A program made the position numbers and the translations under genes. From contig JAFTWW010000010.1 of NCBI GenBank assembly GCA_017465085.1, positions 1 to 64,000 on the forward strand: DNA of 64,000 nt, given 5' to 3'. Source of the DNA: Clostridia bacterium (lineage in GTDB: Bacteria; Bacillota; Clostridia; Oscillospirales; Acutalibacteraceae). The notes beneath the pieces are model-generated. The model did no database searches. It saw only the letters and a program-made list of their open reading frames with translations, and was not told the origin of the DNA. The number at the start of each line of letters is the position of its first letter. The stretch's first letter is position 1. Shown here piece by piece: positions 35,421 to 42,632 of the stretch.

Positions 35421-36116
35421 ATGTCATTTTTAGAAGTAACGTTATTCTTACTTGATGGCTTCAAAATATCTTTGTTAATCTTTGCGGTGACGCTGCTTTG
35501 CGGCGCACCGCTTGGTTTGCCTATAGCCTTTTGTTCTATGAGCAAACTAAAGGTAGTTAAAGCCATCTCAAAGGTTATAGTCTGGATTGTCAGAGGCGTT
35601 CCTCTGATGCTTCAGATTTTTATCATTTATTATGTACCTGGATTATTATTTAACTACCAGCTTTTCGGTCAGATAGACCGTTTTATGTATATAAACTACG
35701 GTATAGCGGATGCGGGAAGAATAACCGCTGTACTGATTGCTTTCACCTTAAATTACGCCTGCTATTTTTCTGAAATTTATCGAGGCGGAATTGAGAGCAT
35801 TTCACGCGGTCAGTATGAAGCAGGTTATGTTTTGGGCCTCACTAAAAACCAAATTTTCCGCAAAATTATCTTAAAACAGGTAATTAAGCGTATTGTTCCT
35901 CCAATGTCTAACGAAATAATAACTCTTATTAAAGATACCGCACTCGCTAACTGTATAGTAGTTTGCGAAATAATTAAGCAAGCCAAGGAACTTGCCGCAA
36001 CAAAAGCAATGATCTGGCCGCTTTTCTACACAGGTATTTTCTATCTGCTATTCGTTGGAATACTTACCATCATTCTCAATAAGGTTGAGAAAAAACTCAG
36101 CTATTTCAGGAGTTAA
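35421..36116 (+). CDS. Amino-acid ABC transporter permease (HisM/GlnP type)
   Basis: A 231-residue inner-membrane permease with about five helices. It has the family signature around YACYFSEIYRGGIESISRGQ, with YEAGYVLGLTKNQIFRKIIL as the ATPase-contacting loop. ATG 35421 is chosen because GGGG is 6 nt upstream; a longer frame to TTG 35409 lacks a site. It follows the binding protein by 19 nt and precedes the ATPase by 3 nt. Confidence 0.94.
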   Translation: MSFLEVTLFLLDGFKISLLIFAVTLLCGAPLGLPIAFCSMSKLKVVKAISKVIVWIVRGVPLMLQIFIIYYVPGLLFNYQLFGQIDRFMYINYGIADAGRITAVLIAFTLNYACYFSEIYRGGIESISRGQYEAGYVLGLTKNQIFRKIILKQVIKRIVPPMSNEIITLIKDTALANCIVVCEIIKQAKELAATKAMIWPLFYTGIFYLLFVGILTIILNKVEKKLSYFRS

Positions 36117-36119
36117 ACT

Positions 36120-36878
36120 ATGTCTGTATTAGAAATCAAAAACATAAGAAAAAGCTTCGGCACTACCGAGGTTCTAAAGGGCATCAGCTTCTCTCTTGAA
36201 AAGGGTGAGGTACTTGCTATTATAGGCTCTTCGGGTGGCGGTAAAACCACTCTGCTTCGTTGTCTTAACTTTTTAGAGCTTGCTGATGAGGGTACCATTT
36301 CGGTAAACTCTAAGGTTATTTATGATGGCGCCGATAAAAAAGGTAAAAATGATGATGAATTAAGGCTAAACAGATTGCATTTCGGTCTCGTTTTTCAGTC
36401 CTTTAATTTATTTCCTCAATATAATGTGCTTGAAAATGTTACCCTTGCGCCCACTTTGCTCGAAAGAGGAACAGCACAGGAAATTGAGAATAACGCTCGG
36501 GCTTTAATAGAAAAAGTTGGTCTTACCGAAAAAATCAACAACTACCCCTGTGAACTTTCGGGAGGTCAGCAACAACGTGTTGCCATTGCCCGCGCACTTG
36601 CATTAGACCCCGATATTCTTTGCTTTGATGAGCCTACAAGCGCTCTTGATCCTGAGCTTACGGGTGAGGTGCTCAAGGTTATAAAATCCCTTAAAGGCCA
36701 CGATAGCACAATGATTATCGTAACTCACGAAATGGAGTTTGCAAAAAATGTTGCAGATAAGGTAATGTTCATTTCCGATGGTGTTATTGAGGAGATTGGC
36801 ACTCCAAGCGAAGTATTTGATAATCCAAAATCAGAAAAAACAAAGGCGTTCCTTAATAAATCTTTTGAAGAAATTTAA
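36120..36878 (+). CDS. Amino-acid ABC transporter ATP-binding protein (GlnQ type)
   Basis: A 252-residue ATPase with Walker A GSSGGGKTT, signature LSGGQQQRVAIAR, Walker B ILCFDEPTSALDPE and H-loop VTHEM. It drives the polar amino-acid importer encoded by the two genes before it. It lies 3 nt after the permease gene. The stop codon overlaps the yerC ribosome-binding site. Confidence 0.95.
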   Translation: MSVLEIKNIRKSFGTTEVLKGISFSLEKGEVLAIIGSSGGGKTTLLRCLNFLELADEGTISVNSKVIYDGADKKGKNDDELRLNRLHFGLVFQSFNLFPQYNVLENVTLAPTLLERGTAQEIENNARALIEKVGLTEKINNYPCELSGGQQQRVAIARALALDPDILCFDEPTSALDPELTGEVLKVIKSLKGHDSTMIIVTHEMEFAKNVADKVMFISDGVIEEIGTPSEVFDNPKSEKTKAFLNKSFEEI

Positions 36879-36891
36879 AGGAGTATTGACT

Positions 36892-37167
36892 ATGCTATCT
36901 AAAAAAGCTTCCGAAGATATGAAAAACGAACTATTTGATTTAATACTAAGCCTCAAAAGCAGGGAAGAGTGCAAACTGTTATTTGATGATTTGTGTACCG
37001 GTAAAGAAATAAACAATATGGCTCAGCGCGTGAGGGCAGCAAAACTGCTTATGCAGAACAAAACCTATAATGAGGTTATTGCCGAAACCGATATTTCTTC
37101 TGCCACATTAAGCCGAGTTTCCCGTTGTGTTCAATACGGCGAAGGATACACAAAATTTATTAAATAA
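36892..37167 (+). CDS. yerC: TrpR-related regulator, YerC/YecD family
   Basis: A 91-residue protein of the TrpR-like YerC/YecD family. An N-terminal helical dimerisation part (LSKKASEDMKNELFDLILSL) precedes a helix-turn-helix (TYNEVIAETDISSATLSRVS). ATG 36892 follows AAAGGAG at 36877-36883, 8 nt upstream, which overlaps the ATPase stop, so it is the last gene of the amino-acid transporter operon. TrpR binds 18-bp palindromes when tryptophan is bound. The operon promoter carries an 18-bp palindrome also found upstream of a TrpX-like transporter, which makes YerC the obvious candidate repressor; this is inference. Confidence 0.9.
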   Translation: MLSKKASEDMKNELFDLILSLKSREECKLLFDDLCTGKEINNMAQRVRAAKLLMQNKTYNEVIAETDISSATLSRVSRCVQYGEGYTKFIK

Positions 37168-37182
37168 ATTTGAAATTTTCAC

Positions 37183-37211
37183 TTGATTATTATATTCTTT
37201 TGTGATATAAT
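37183..37211 (+). promoter_or_regulatory. Promoter of tRNA-Arg
   Basis: TTGATT (37183-37188), 17-nt spacer, TATAAT (37206-37211). Confidence 0.8.
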
Positions 37212-37240
37212 CTTACTTGCTGTTAAAACAACAGTAATTT

Positions 37241-37317
37241 GCGCTGATAGCTCAGTTGGATAGAGCATCTGCCTTCTAAGCAGAGGGTCGGGGGTTCGAA
37301 TCCCTTTCAGCGTGCCA
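37241..37317 (+). tRNA. tRNA-Arg (anticodon UCU)
   Basis: Full cloverleaf with encoded CCA. Acceptor GCGCTGA pairs with TCAGCGT (one G-U pair). The anticodon stem TCTGC/GCAGA encloses loop CTTCTAA, giving anticodon TCT. The T-loop is TTCGAAT. Followed by its own terminator and then by a structured element that copies part of its 3' end. Confidence 0.97.
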
Positions 37318-37318
37318 A

Positions 37319-37366
37319 TAAAATAAGGAGTGCTACCGTAAGGTTGGTACTCCTTATTTTATTCTC
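37319..37366 (+). terminator. Terminator of tRNA-Arg
   Basis: AAATAAGGAGT pairs with ACTCCTTATTT. An imperfect inner stem surrounds a GTAA loop, with a T-rich tail. Confidence 0.8.
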
Positions 37367-37375
37367 ATAATATAT

Positions 37376-37478
37376 AGGGATTCGAAACGCCTTCCAAACT
37401 CTGTGAGTAAAACGAACAAAGAGTTTGGGAGAACAGTCCTGTGAACTGTTCGATAGCCGAAGAAGAGAATCCCTTTCA
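37376..37478 (+). repeat. tRNA-linked structured element A (after tRNA-Arg)
   Basis: AGGGATTCGAA at the 5' end is the inverted complement of the tRNA-Arg T-arm strand. GAATCCCTTTCA (37467-37478) at the 3' end copies the tRNA-Arg 3' half of the T arm and the start of the acceptor strand. Between them are hairpins CCAAACTCT/AGAGTTTGG and AACAGT/ACTGTT. Over a 95-nt core it matches element B (after tRNA-Gln) at 82 positions without gaps, and differences in stems are compensatory. The copy stops after 12 nt, so the acceptor end and CCA are not regenerated here. Function unknown to me. Confidence 0.8.
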
Positions 37479-37501
37479 ACATTCTTCATTTTATTCTACA
37501 C

Positions 37502-37530
37502 TTGTAATAACGAATTATTTGTGATATAAT
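37502..37530 (+). promoter_or_regulatory. Promoter of tRNA-Ala
   Basis: TTGTAA (37502-37507), 17-nt spacer, TATAAT (37525-37530). Confidence 0.7.
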
Positions 37531-37540
37531 TACAAAAAAT

Positions 37541-37616
37541 GGGCCCGTAGCTCAGTTGGGAGAGCGTTCGGTTCGCATCCGAAAGGTCGAGGGTTCAAAT
37601 CCCTTCGGGTCCACCA
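37541..37616 (+). tRNA. tRNA-Ala (anticodon CGC)
   Basis: Acceptor GGGCCCG pairs with CGGGTCC (one G-U). The anticodon stem TTCGG/CCGAA encloses loop TTCGCAT, giving anticodon CGC for GCG codons. The T-loop is TTCAAAT and CCA is encoded. No tRNA-end duplication follows this gene. Confidence 0.95.
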
Positions 37617-37652
37617 AAATCGACAAGGTTCGACAGAGCCTTGTCGATTTTT
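37617..37652 (+). terminator. Terminator of tRNA-Ala
   Basis: AAAATCGACAAGG pairs with CCTTGTCGATTTT, followed by more T. A near copy of this terminator follows element B at 60541-60580. Confidence 0.88.
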
Positions 37653-37653
37653 A

Positions 37654-37728
37654 CTTATTACCTCTTACTTTTTCACTCTTCACTAAAAAATCTCGTCGAT
37701 TTTAAGGTAATAAGTAAGAAGTAATAAG
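37654..37728. repeat. Inverted repeat downstream of tRNA-Ala
   Basis: CTTATTACCTCTTACTT (37654-37670) is complementary to 37712-37728 with one mismatch in 17. The pyrimidine-rich sequence inside (TTTTTCACTCTTCACT) resembles that after element B. It may be a short palindromic intergenic repeat. Confidence 0.5.
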
Positions 37729-37753
37729 GTCATCGAATTCGTGCAACCCTTAA

Positions 37754-37782
37754 AAAATCCCCGTACTATCGTACGGGGATTC
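37754..37782 (-). terminator. Terminator of the minus-strand membrane-protein gene
   Basis: AATCCCCGTAC pairs with GTACGGGGATT around TATC. The T6 run is on the minus-strand side, after the gene ending at 37806. Confidence 0.8.
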
Positions 37783-37805
37783 TAACTCTTCATTTTTATA
37801 TGCTA

Positions 37806-38751
37806 TTAAATTCTACCCACTAAATAGGCTACAGCGGAAAAAATTATTGCATAAATTATTGGCATATAAAAGAAATAAAGTATCTCATCCTTGCCATCCT
37901 TATCAAGTTTTATTTTAATATCGGGATTTTGTTTTTTGATATATCTTAAGGCATATAATGAAAAATGCAAAACATCAACATCGTATTTACTTGTTTTAAT
38001 GGTTGCAAAAGTATGTACTACTCGATACCTTCTTGGTGTTCTTGGACTATATGTAACAGACTCGATATCAGCAAGCCTGATATAATCATTTTCAAGGTGA
38101 ATACCGTTTTCATCGATTACACCGATTATTTTACCGAACATAAATTTATTGAGGAGCGATAAGAAGATAAGAGGGGTGAGACATATACCAAAAGCAACTG
38201 CCATTAACGGTAGGACTTTAATCATTGCCTCAAAATAGAATCGGCCGACAAACGACATAGTTATCATCACTGCGAAAATTGTTAGAAAAACCGTAAAGAA
38301 GCAAAGTATAGTGAAATTAAAATATTGCTTGCGTATTTTTTGCCCACTGATATTCTTAAGATTGGTATTAACAGTATTGGGAGAGATATTGTTCAAATGC
38401 TCTAAAAACAAGGGTAAATTGACTTTTTGAGAGTCAATCATTAAAACCTTTGGTGATGCGGTAATCCTGCAAGGAGAGCTGTTTTTGAAGCTGATATCAA
38501 TAACATACTGCTTAGTTATAGCGGTTTGTTTTATTTTTACAGATTTTATATCTAGAGGAATACGTTGTGTATTAACAATATGCTTGCCGTGTATTACTTC
38601 CGCAATCAATAAATAGTTTTTAGTAAAGCCGAAATATGCAAATTTTTTGCTCGCCTGATTTATCAATAATACCGTAAATAGGGTGTAGCAAAGTTTCGCC
38701 TTCTTTTAATAAACCTGATAGAGATTTTATCATCAGCTCTTTATAAGTCAT
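37806..38751 (-). pseudogene. Uncharacterised membrane protein gene with a frameshift in an A6 run
   Basis: ATG 38751 has GAGGTG 6 nt upstream and begins a frame (MTYKELMIKSLSGLLKEGET, then LLHPIYGIIDKSGEQ) that stops after 43 codons at 38620-38622. The +1 frame continues (KFAYFGFTKNYLLIAEVIHG) to the stop at 37806. Removing one A from the A6 run (T6 at 38643-38648 on plus) joins them into one protein of about 314 residues. Two adjacent hydrophobic segments lie in the middle and one at the C-terminus; between them is a soluble beta-rich part containing RLADIESVTYSPRTPRRYRV, reminiscent of PH-like membrane proteins. I do not recognise the family. Confidence 0.75.
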
Positions 38752-38932
38752 ACCAAACACCTCGAATCATTATATTTATAAAATCCTGAAAACACAGAAA
38801 ATGTGACATATTTTTATTTTTTAGTTTACCATAATGCGCAGACTTCATCTATATTTTTCTTAGCTATTGCTTTTTAGTATAATATATAATAAAATAAATG
38901 TATACCATATTACTTATTAAGCGGAGATACAA

Positions 38933-39601
38933 ATGAAAAACAGAAAATATATAATTATTGCTATAACACTCTTTGCCTGCTTATGTATGGGTATTGTTGA
39001 TGCGATTATACAGCCTGGGTACATAATTAAATCAGCTATAAAATTGGTACTGTTCCTGCTCCTGCCATTTATTTATTCGATTTTTGACAAAGAATGCAAT
39101 CTCAAAAAGCTTTTTATACCTGACAAAAAGGGGATAGTGATAGCTTTCGCATTAGGTATAGGCGTATTCACAGTAATTCTTGCTGCATTCTTTATTTTTC
39201 GCAATATATTTGATTTTTCATCACTTACAAGCACTTTAACACAGGGCACGGGCGTTAATAAGGATAATTTTATATTTGTGGCTATCTATATTTCCTTTGC
39301 AAATTCTTTACTTGAAGAGTTTTTCTTCCGCGGATTTTCTTTTATCAATTTGAAGGAGGCATCAAACCGCAAATTAGCTTATATTATAAGTTCTGCCCAT
39401 TTTGCGCTTTATCATATTGCTATGATGATCGGTTGGTTTGCTTTACCTGTTGTTCTTTTAGCGATTACAGGTCTTTTTATAGGCGGCTTAATATTTAACT
39501 ATTTCAATGAAAAATATAATAATATCTATCTTTCCTGGCTTATACATATGTTTGCAAATTTCGCCACTAATACAATCGGATTTATATTGTTCAGCGCTTA
39601 A
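38933..39601 (+). CDS. CPBP-family intramembrane metalloprotease
   Basis: A 222-residue membrane protein with about six to seven helices. The family motifs are LLEEFFFRGF (EExxxR, catalytic Glu pair), AHFALYHIAMM (His in the next helix) and WLIHMFANF (third motif). CPBP/Abi proteins resemble the CAAX protease Rce1; bacterial members include bacteriocin self-immunity and sporulation-linked proteins. No bacteriocin gene is seen next to it. Probably monocistronic. Confidence 0.9.
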   Translation: MKNRKYIIIAITLFACLCMGIVDAIIQPGYIIKSAIKLVLFLLLPFIYSIFDKECNLKKLFIPDKKGIVIAFALGIGVFTVILAAFFIFRNIFDFSSLTSTLTQGTGVNKDNFIFVAIYISFANSLLEEFFFRGFSFINLKEASNRKLAYIISSAHFALYHIAMMIGWFALPVVLLAITGLFIGGLIFNYFNEKYNNIYLSWLIHMFANFATNTIGFILFSA

Positions 39602-39632
39602 ATAAAAATCTTTCAAAATTGCAATTTTTGGC

Positions 39633-39661
39633 TTGACAACGGGGTATAATGTTGATATAAT
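39633..39661 (+). promoter_or_regulatory. Promoter of tRNA-Lys
   Basis: TTGACA (39633-39638), 17-nt spacer, TATAAT (39656-39661): full consensus. Confidence 0.88.
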
Positions 39662-39678
39662 ATCAATGTTGTCTATAT

Positions 39679-39754
39679 GATCCATTAGCTCAGGCGGTAG
39701 AGCACTTGACTTTTAATCAAGGTGTCCGGGGTTCGATTCCCCGATGGATCACCA
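39679..39754 (+). tRNA. tRNA-Lys (anticodon UUU)
   Basis: Acceptor GATCCAT pairs with ATGGATC. The anticodon stem CTTGA/TCAAG encloses loop CTTTTAA, giving anticodon TTT. The T-loop is TTCGATT and CCA is encoded. Its last 21 nt are repeated exactly at 39896-39916. Confidence 0.97.
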
Positions 39755-39755
39755 G

Positions 39756-39791
39756 AAAAACAAGTATCCTTTTTGGGTACTTGTTTTTTTA
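39756..39791 (+). terminator. Terminator of tRNA-Lys
   Basis: AAAAACAAGTATCC pairs with GGGTACTTGTTTTT around a T-rich loop. An almost identical copy is at 39917-39955. Confidence 0.9.
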
Positions 39792-39804
39792 TTAAATTAA
39801 ACCA

Positions 39805-39916
39805 GGGAAATCGAACAGGAGGGAGCGTATGCGGAAGAAAACAGTCCGGTGGACTGTTTTTGCCGACGCGGGCGTGTAGGTGCGTTGCACCGTAGCGATT
39901 CCCCGATGGATCACCA
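39805..39916 (+). repeat. tRNA-linked structured element C (after tRNA-Lys)
   Basis: It begins GGGAAATCGAA, the inverted complement of the tRNA-Lys T-arm strand with one bulged A. It ends with an exact 21-nt copy of the tRNA-Lys 3' end including CCA (39896-39916). Internal hairpins are AAAACAGTCC/GGACTGTTTT (39838-39860) and GGTGC/GCACC (39879-39891). The interior differs from elements A and B, but the plan is the same. The duplicated tRNA end is followed by a second copy of the tRNA-Lys terminator. Confidence 0.8.
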
Positions 39917-39955
39917 CAAAAAACAAGTATCCTTTTCGGGTACTTGTTTTTATTT
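39917..39955 (+). terminator. Second copy of the tRNA-Lys terminator
   Basis: AAAAACAAGTATCC and GGGTACTTGTTTTT arms are repeated with only loop changes relative to 39756-39791. Together with the tRNA 3' copy this makes a direct repeat of roughly 55-60 nt. Confidence 0.85.
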
Positions 39956-39973
39956 ATTTTATATTTTAAAGAA

Positions 39974-40002
39974 AAACCCGAGTAGAATTTCTACTCGGGT
40001 TT
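39974..40002. terminator. Terminator of the branched-chain amino-acid operon
   Basis: AAACCCGAGTAG pairs with CTACTCGGGTTT, 10 nt beyond the livF stop codon on minus. T-rich on the plus side too, so probably bidirectional. Confidence 0.88.
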
Positions 40003-40011
40003 AATTTGTTA

Positions 40012-40722
40012 TTAACCGCCAAGATAGGCTTTTTTAACCTCTTCGCTTGACATAAGCTCTTTTCCCGTGCCCGAGAGAACTATCTGTCCGTTTTCAAGAA
40101 CATAGGCCCTATCGGAAATGGCAAGAGATTTACCTGCATTCTGTTCAACGAGAAGAACGGTTGTACCTTCTTTATTGAAATCCTTGATAATTTCAAAAAC
40201 CTCATCAACAAGCAGGGGAGAGAGGCCCATAGAAGGCTCATCAAGCATAAGTAGCTTAGGATGGCTCATCATAGCTCTACCCATAGCAAGCATCTGCTGT
40301 TCGCCTCCTGAAAGGGTACCCGCAATCTGATTTTTACGTTCAGCAAGGCGGGGAAAACGCTCATAAATCTTATCTACATCTTCCTTGAAATTAGCATTAT
40401 TCTTAATAGAATAACCGCCCATAACAAGATTTTCATATACAGTAAGCTCCTGAAAAACTCTTCTTCCTTCAGGAACCTGTGACATACCTAAATGAACTAT
40501 CTTATGGCAGGGCATTTTGGTAATATCGTGGCCATCGTAGATTACTGAGCCGCTTTGCGAGGGGATAAGACCGATTATGCTTTGCATCGTGGTGGTTTTA
40601 CCCGCGCCGTTAGCGCCAATGAGGGTAACTATTTCACCCTCTTTTACCTCAAAGCTTATACCTTTAAGGGCAGTGATAACGCCATAACGAACTTCTAAAT
40701 TATTAACTTCCAAAAGTGCCAT
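40012..40722 (-). CDS. livF: Branched-chain amino-acid ABC transporter ATPase LivF
   Basis: A 236-residue ATPase with Walker A GANGAGKTT, signature LSGGEQQMLAMGRA, Walker B LLMLDEPSMGLSP and H-loop LLVEQNAG. The EQN switch region in place of TH is typical of LivF. Second of two ATPases of the HAAT-type importer. It lies 6 nt after livG and ends the five-gene operon. Confidence 0.95.
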   Translation of the reverse strand: MALLEVNNLEVRYGVITALKGISFEVKEGEIVTLIGANGAGKTTTMQSIIGLIPSQSGSVIYDGHDITKMPCHKIVHLGMSQVPEGRRVFQELTVYENLVMGGYSIKNNANFKEDVDKIYERFPRLAERKNQIAGTLSGGEQQMLAMGRAMMSHPKLLMLDEPSMGLSPLLVDEVFEIIKDFNKEGTTVLLVEQNAGKSLAISDRAYVLENGQIVLSGTGKELMSSEEVKKAYLGG

Positions 40723-40728
40723 AATTCG

Positions 40729-41499
40729 TTATCCTCCTATATAAGCTTTAATAACCTCGGGGTCGTTTAAGGCAACATCGGGAGAGCCCTGTGCCAAAAC
40801 GGTACCGAAATTGAGAACTGTAATTTCATCGCAAAGGCCCGATACAAACTTCATATCGTGCTCAATTAGTAAAATGGTTACATTAAATTCATCGCGGATG
40901 CGGCGAATTATTTCCATAAGATCTGCAGTTTCGTTGGGATTCATACCCGCAGCAGGCTCATCAAGGCATAAAAGCTTCGGATTAGTGGCAAGAGCTCTTG
41001 CAATTTCAAGCTTTCTCTGCTTACCGTAAGGTAGGTTGCAGGAGAGGGTATTACGCTCTTCTGCAAGGCCTACTATACGAAGAATTTCCTTAGCGCGCTG
41101 ACGGATAGCTTTTTCTGTTTTGAAATGAACAGGAAGGCGGAACATACTTGCAAAAACTCCGCACTTAAATTCGGGCTGATTATGAAGACCTACCATAACA
41201 TTACGAATAACAGTCATATTATTAAACAAACGGATATTCTGGAAGGTTCTTGCAATACCCTTATGGTTAATAGCCTCTTGATTCTTTCCCGTTAAATCCT
41301 CACCATCAAGGTAATACTTACCCGTGGTTGGCTTATAAACGCCTGTAATCATATTGAAAACTGTGGTTTTACCCGCACCGTTGGGTCCAACAAGACCGTA
41401 AAGCTGACCCTCACAAATCTGAAGATTAAGCTCCTGAACAGCCTTAAGACCGCCGAAGGATATGCCAAGATTTTCTGTTTTAAGAACAACTTTAGACAT
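40729..41499 (-). CDS. livG: Branched-chain amino-acid ABC transporter ATPase LivG
   Basis: A 256-residue ATPase with Walker A GPNGAGKTT, a LivG-type signature (LPYGKQRKLEIARAL), Walker B LLCLDEPAAGMNP and H-loop LIEHDM. Works as a heterodimer with LivF below the LivHM channel. The start overlaps the livM stop by one base. Confidence 0.95.
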   Translation of the reverse strand: MSKVVLKTENLGISFGGLKAVQELNLQICEGQLYGLVGPNGAGKTTVFNMITGVYKPTTGKYYLDGEDLTGKNQEAINHKGIARTFQNIRLFNNMTVIRNVMVGLHNQPEFKCGVFASMFRLPVHFKTEKAIRQRAKEILRIVGLAEERNTLSCNLPYGKQRKLEIARALATNPKLLCLDEPAAGMNPNETADLMEIIRRIRDEFNVTILLIEHDMKFVSGLCDEITVLNFGTVLAQGSPDVALNDPEVIKAYIGG

Positions 41500-42632
41500 T
41501 ATTTATCCTCCTTATCAGTCTTATCAGGTGTATAGGGAGAGGATACCTGAATATCAACGGATAAAACCTCATCCATATTTATCTTTGTGGGAACGCGGTC
41601 CCACTTAGCCTCATCATCGTGAATATGCTCAGGGCTATGCTTCTTAAATTTGTTAAAGAGATTCTTGAAATTGTGCGCTTCGCGGAAGCCCTTAAGAGCA
41701 GGAGCGTTATTATAGATAACTATTAAAATAAGAATTAATGCATAGAACAAATCCTGAAGCACTGCGAGATTACCCGTAAGGATGGTCTGCAACTTAACAT
41801 CAAGGAAGGTAATAAGCGTGGCGGCAATAATTGAGCCGTTAATACTACCCATACCGCCCAAAACGACCATAACAAGAATTTCGATAGAATAGTTATAGCT
41901 GAAATTGGTGCTTTGAATTGTGAAGTTAGAATAGCTATAGAGAACGCCTGCAATACCTGCAAAGAAAGAGGAAACGGTGAAGACTATAAGCTTATACTTT
42001 GTTACATTTATACCCGTTGCTCTGGCGGCAATTTCATTATCGCGGATAGAGGTGATGGCTCTGCCGTGCTTTGAACGGATTAAATTCTGTGTTACAGCAA
42101 GACATCCGAGTACCAGAACAAAAGCAATAATGAAAAGGAAATTTTTATCAAAGCGAGGAGTGGGAAGACCTAAGGAACCGCCGAAGGATTCGGAGCTTGA
42201 ATTCATAAATACTGTTCGTACTATTTCGCCGAATGCGAGGGTTACAATTGCCAGATAGTCTCCGCGGAGACGAAGAGCAGGAAGGCCAATAATAACACCA
42301 AAAATTGCAGCAACGGCGCCGCCTACAAGCAGGGAAATAAGGAGAGTAGGCACCTCGCCGAGAAGTGGCTCTAATACTGCGGCAGTTTTACCGCCGAGAT
42401 AGGCGCCAACACACATAAATCCTGCATGACCTAAGGATAATTCACCCAAAAAGCCAACGACCATACTAAGAGAAACAGCAAGCATTATGGCGATTGCTAT
42501 TTTTTCGAGCATATATATATCAGAGGTTTTAAGGCCGCCAACAAGGGATAAAACGGCAAAAACGATGGTGAAAGCTGCAACTGCTATATAGTTTGCATAG
42601 TGTTTCCATTTAATGCTGTTAAAACTACTCAT
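41499..42632 (-). CDS. livM: Branched-chain amino-acid ABC transporter permease LivM
   Basis: A 377-residue permease with about nine helices and the LivM-type segments GELSLGHAGFMCVGAY and IRDNEIAARATGINVTKYKL. The last 70 residues are hydrophilic and end TPDKTDKEDK, a cytoplasmic tail longer than in E. coli LivM core regions. One-base overlaps with livH (before) and livG (after) imply coupled translation. Confidence 0.95.
   Translation of the reverse strand: MSSFNSIKWKHYANYIAVAAFTIVFAVLSLVGGLKTSDIYMLEKIAIAIMLAVSLSMVVGFLGELSLGHAGFMCVGAYLGGKTAAVLEPLLGEVPTLLISLLVGGAVAAIFGVIIGLPALRLRGDYLAIVTLAFGEIVRTVFMNSSSESFGGSLGLPTPRFDKNFLFIIAFVLVLGCLAVTQNLIRSKHGRAITSIRDNEIAARATGINVTKYKLIVFTVSSFFAGIAGVLYSYSNFTIQSTNFSYNYSIEILVMVVLGGMGSINGSIIAATLITFLDVKLQTILTGNLAVLQDLFYALILILIVIYNNAPALKGFREAHNFKNLFNKFKKHSPEHIHDDEAKWDRVPTKINMDEVLSVDIQVSSPYTPDKTDKEDK

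Noticed and set aside
37307..37489. Minus-strand frame of 60 codons over the tRNA-Arg 3' end and element A
   Set aside because: Covers the tRNA end, its terminator and a covarying hairpin element; no ribosome-binding site or protein-like pattern.
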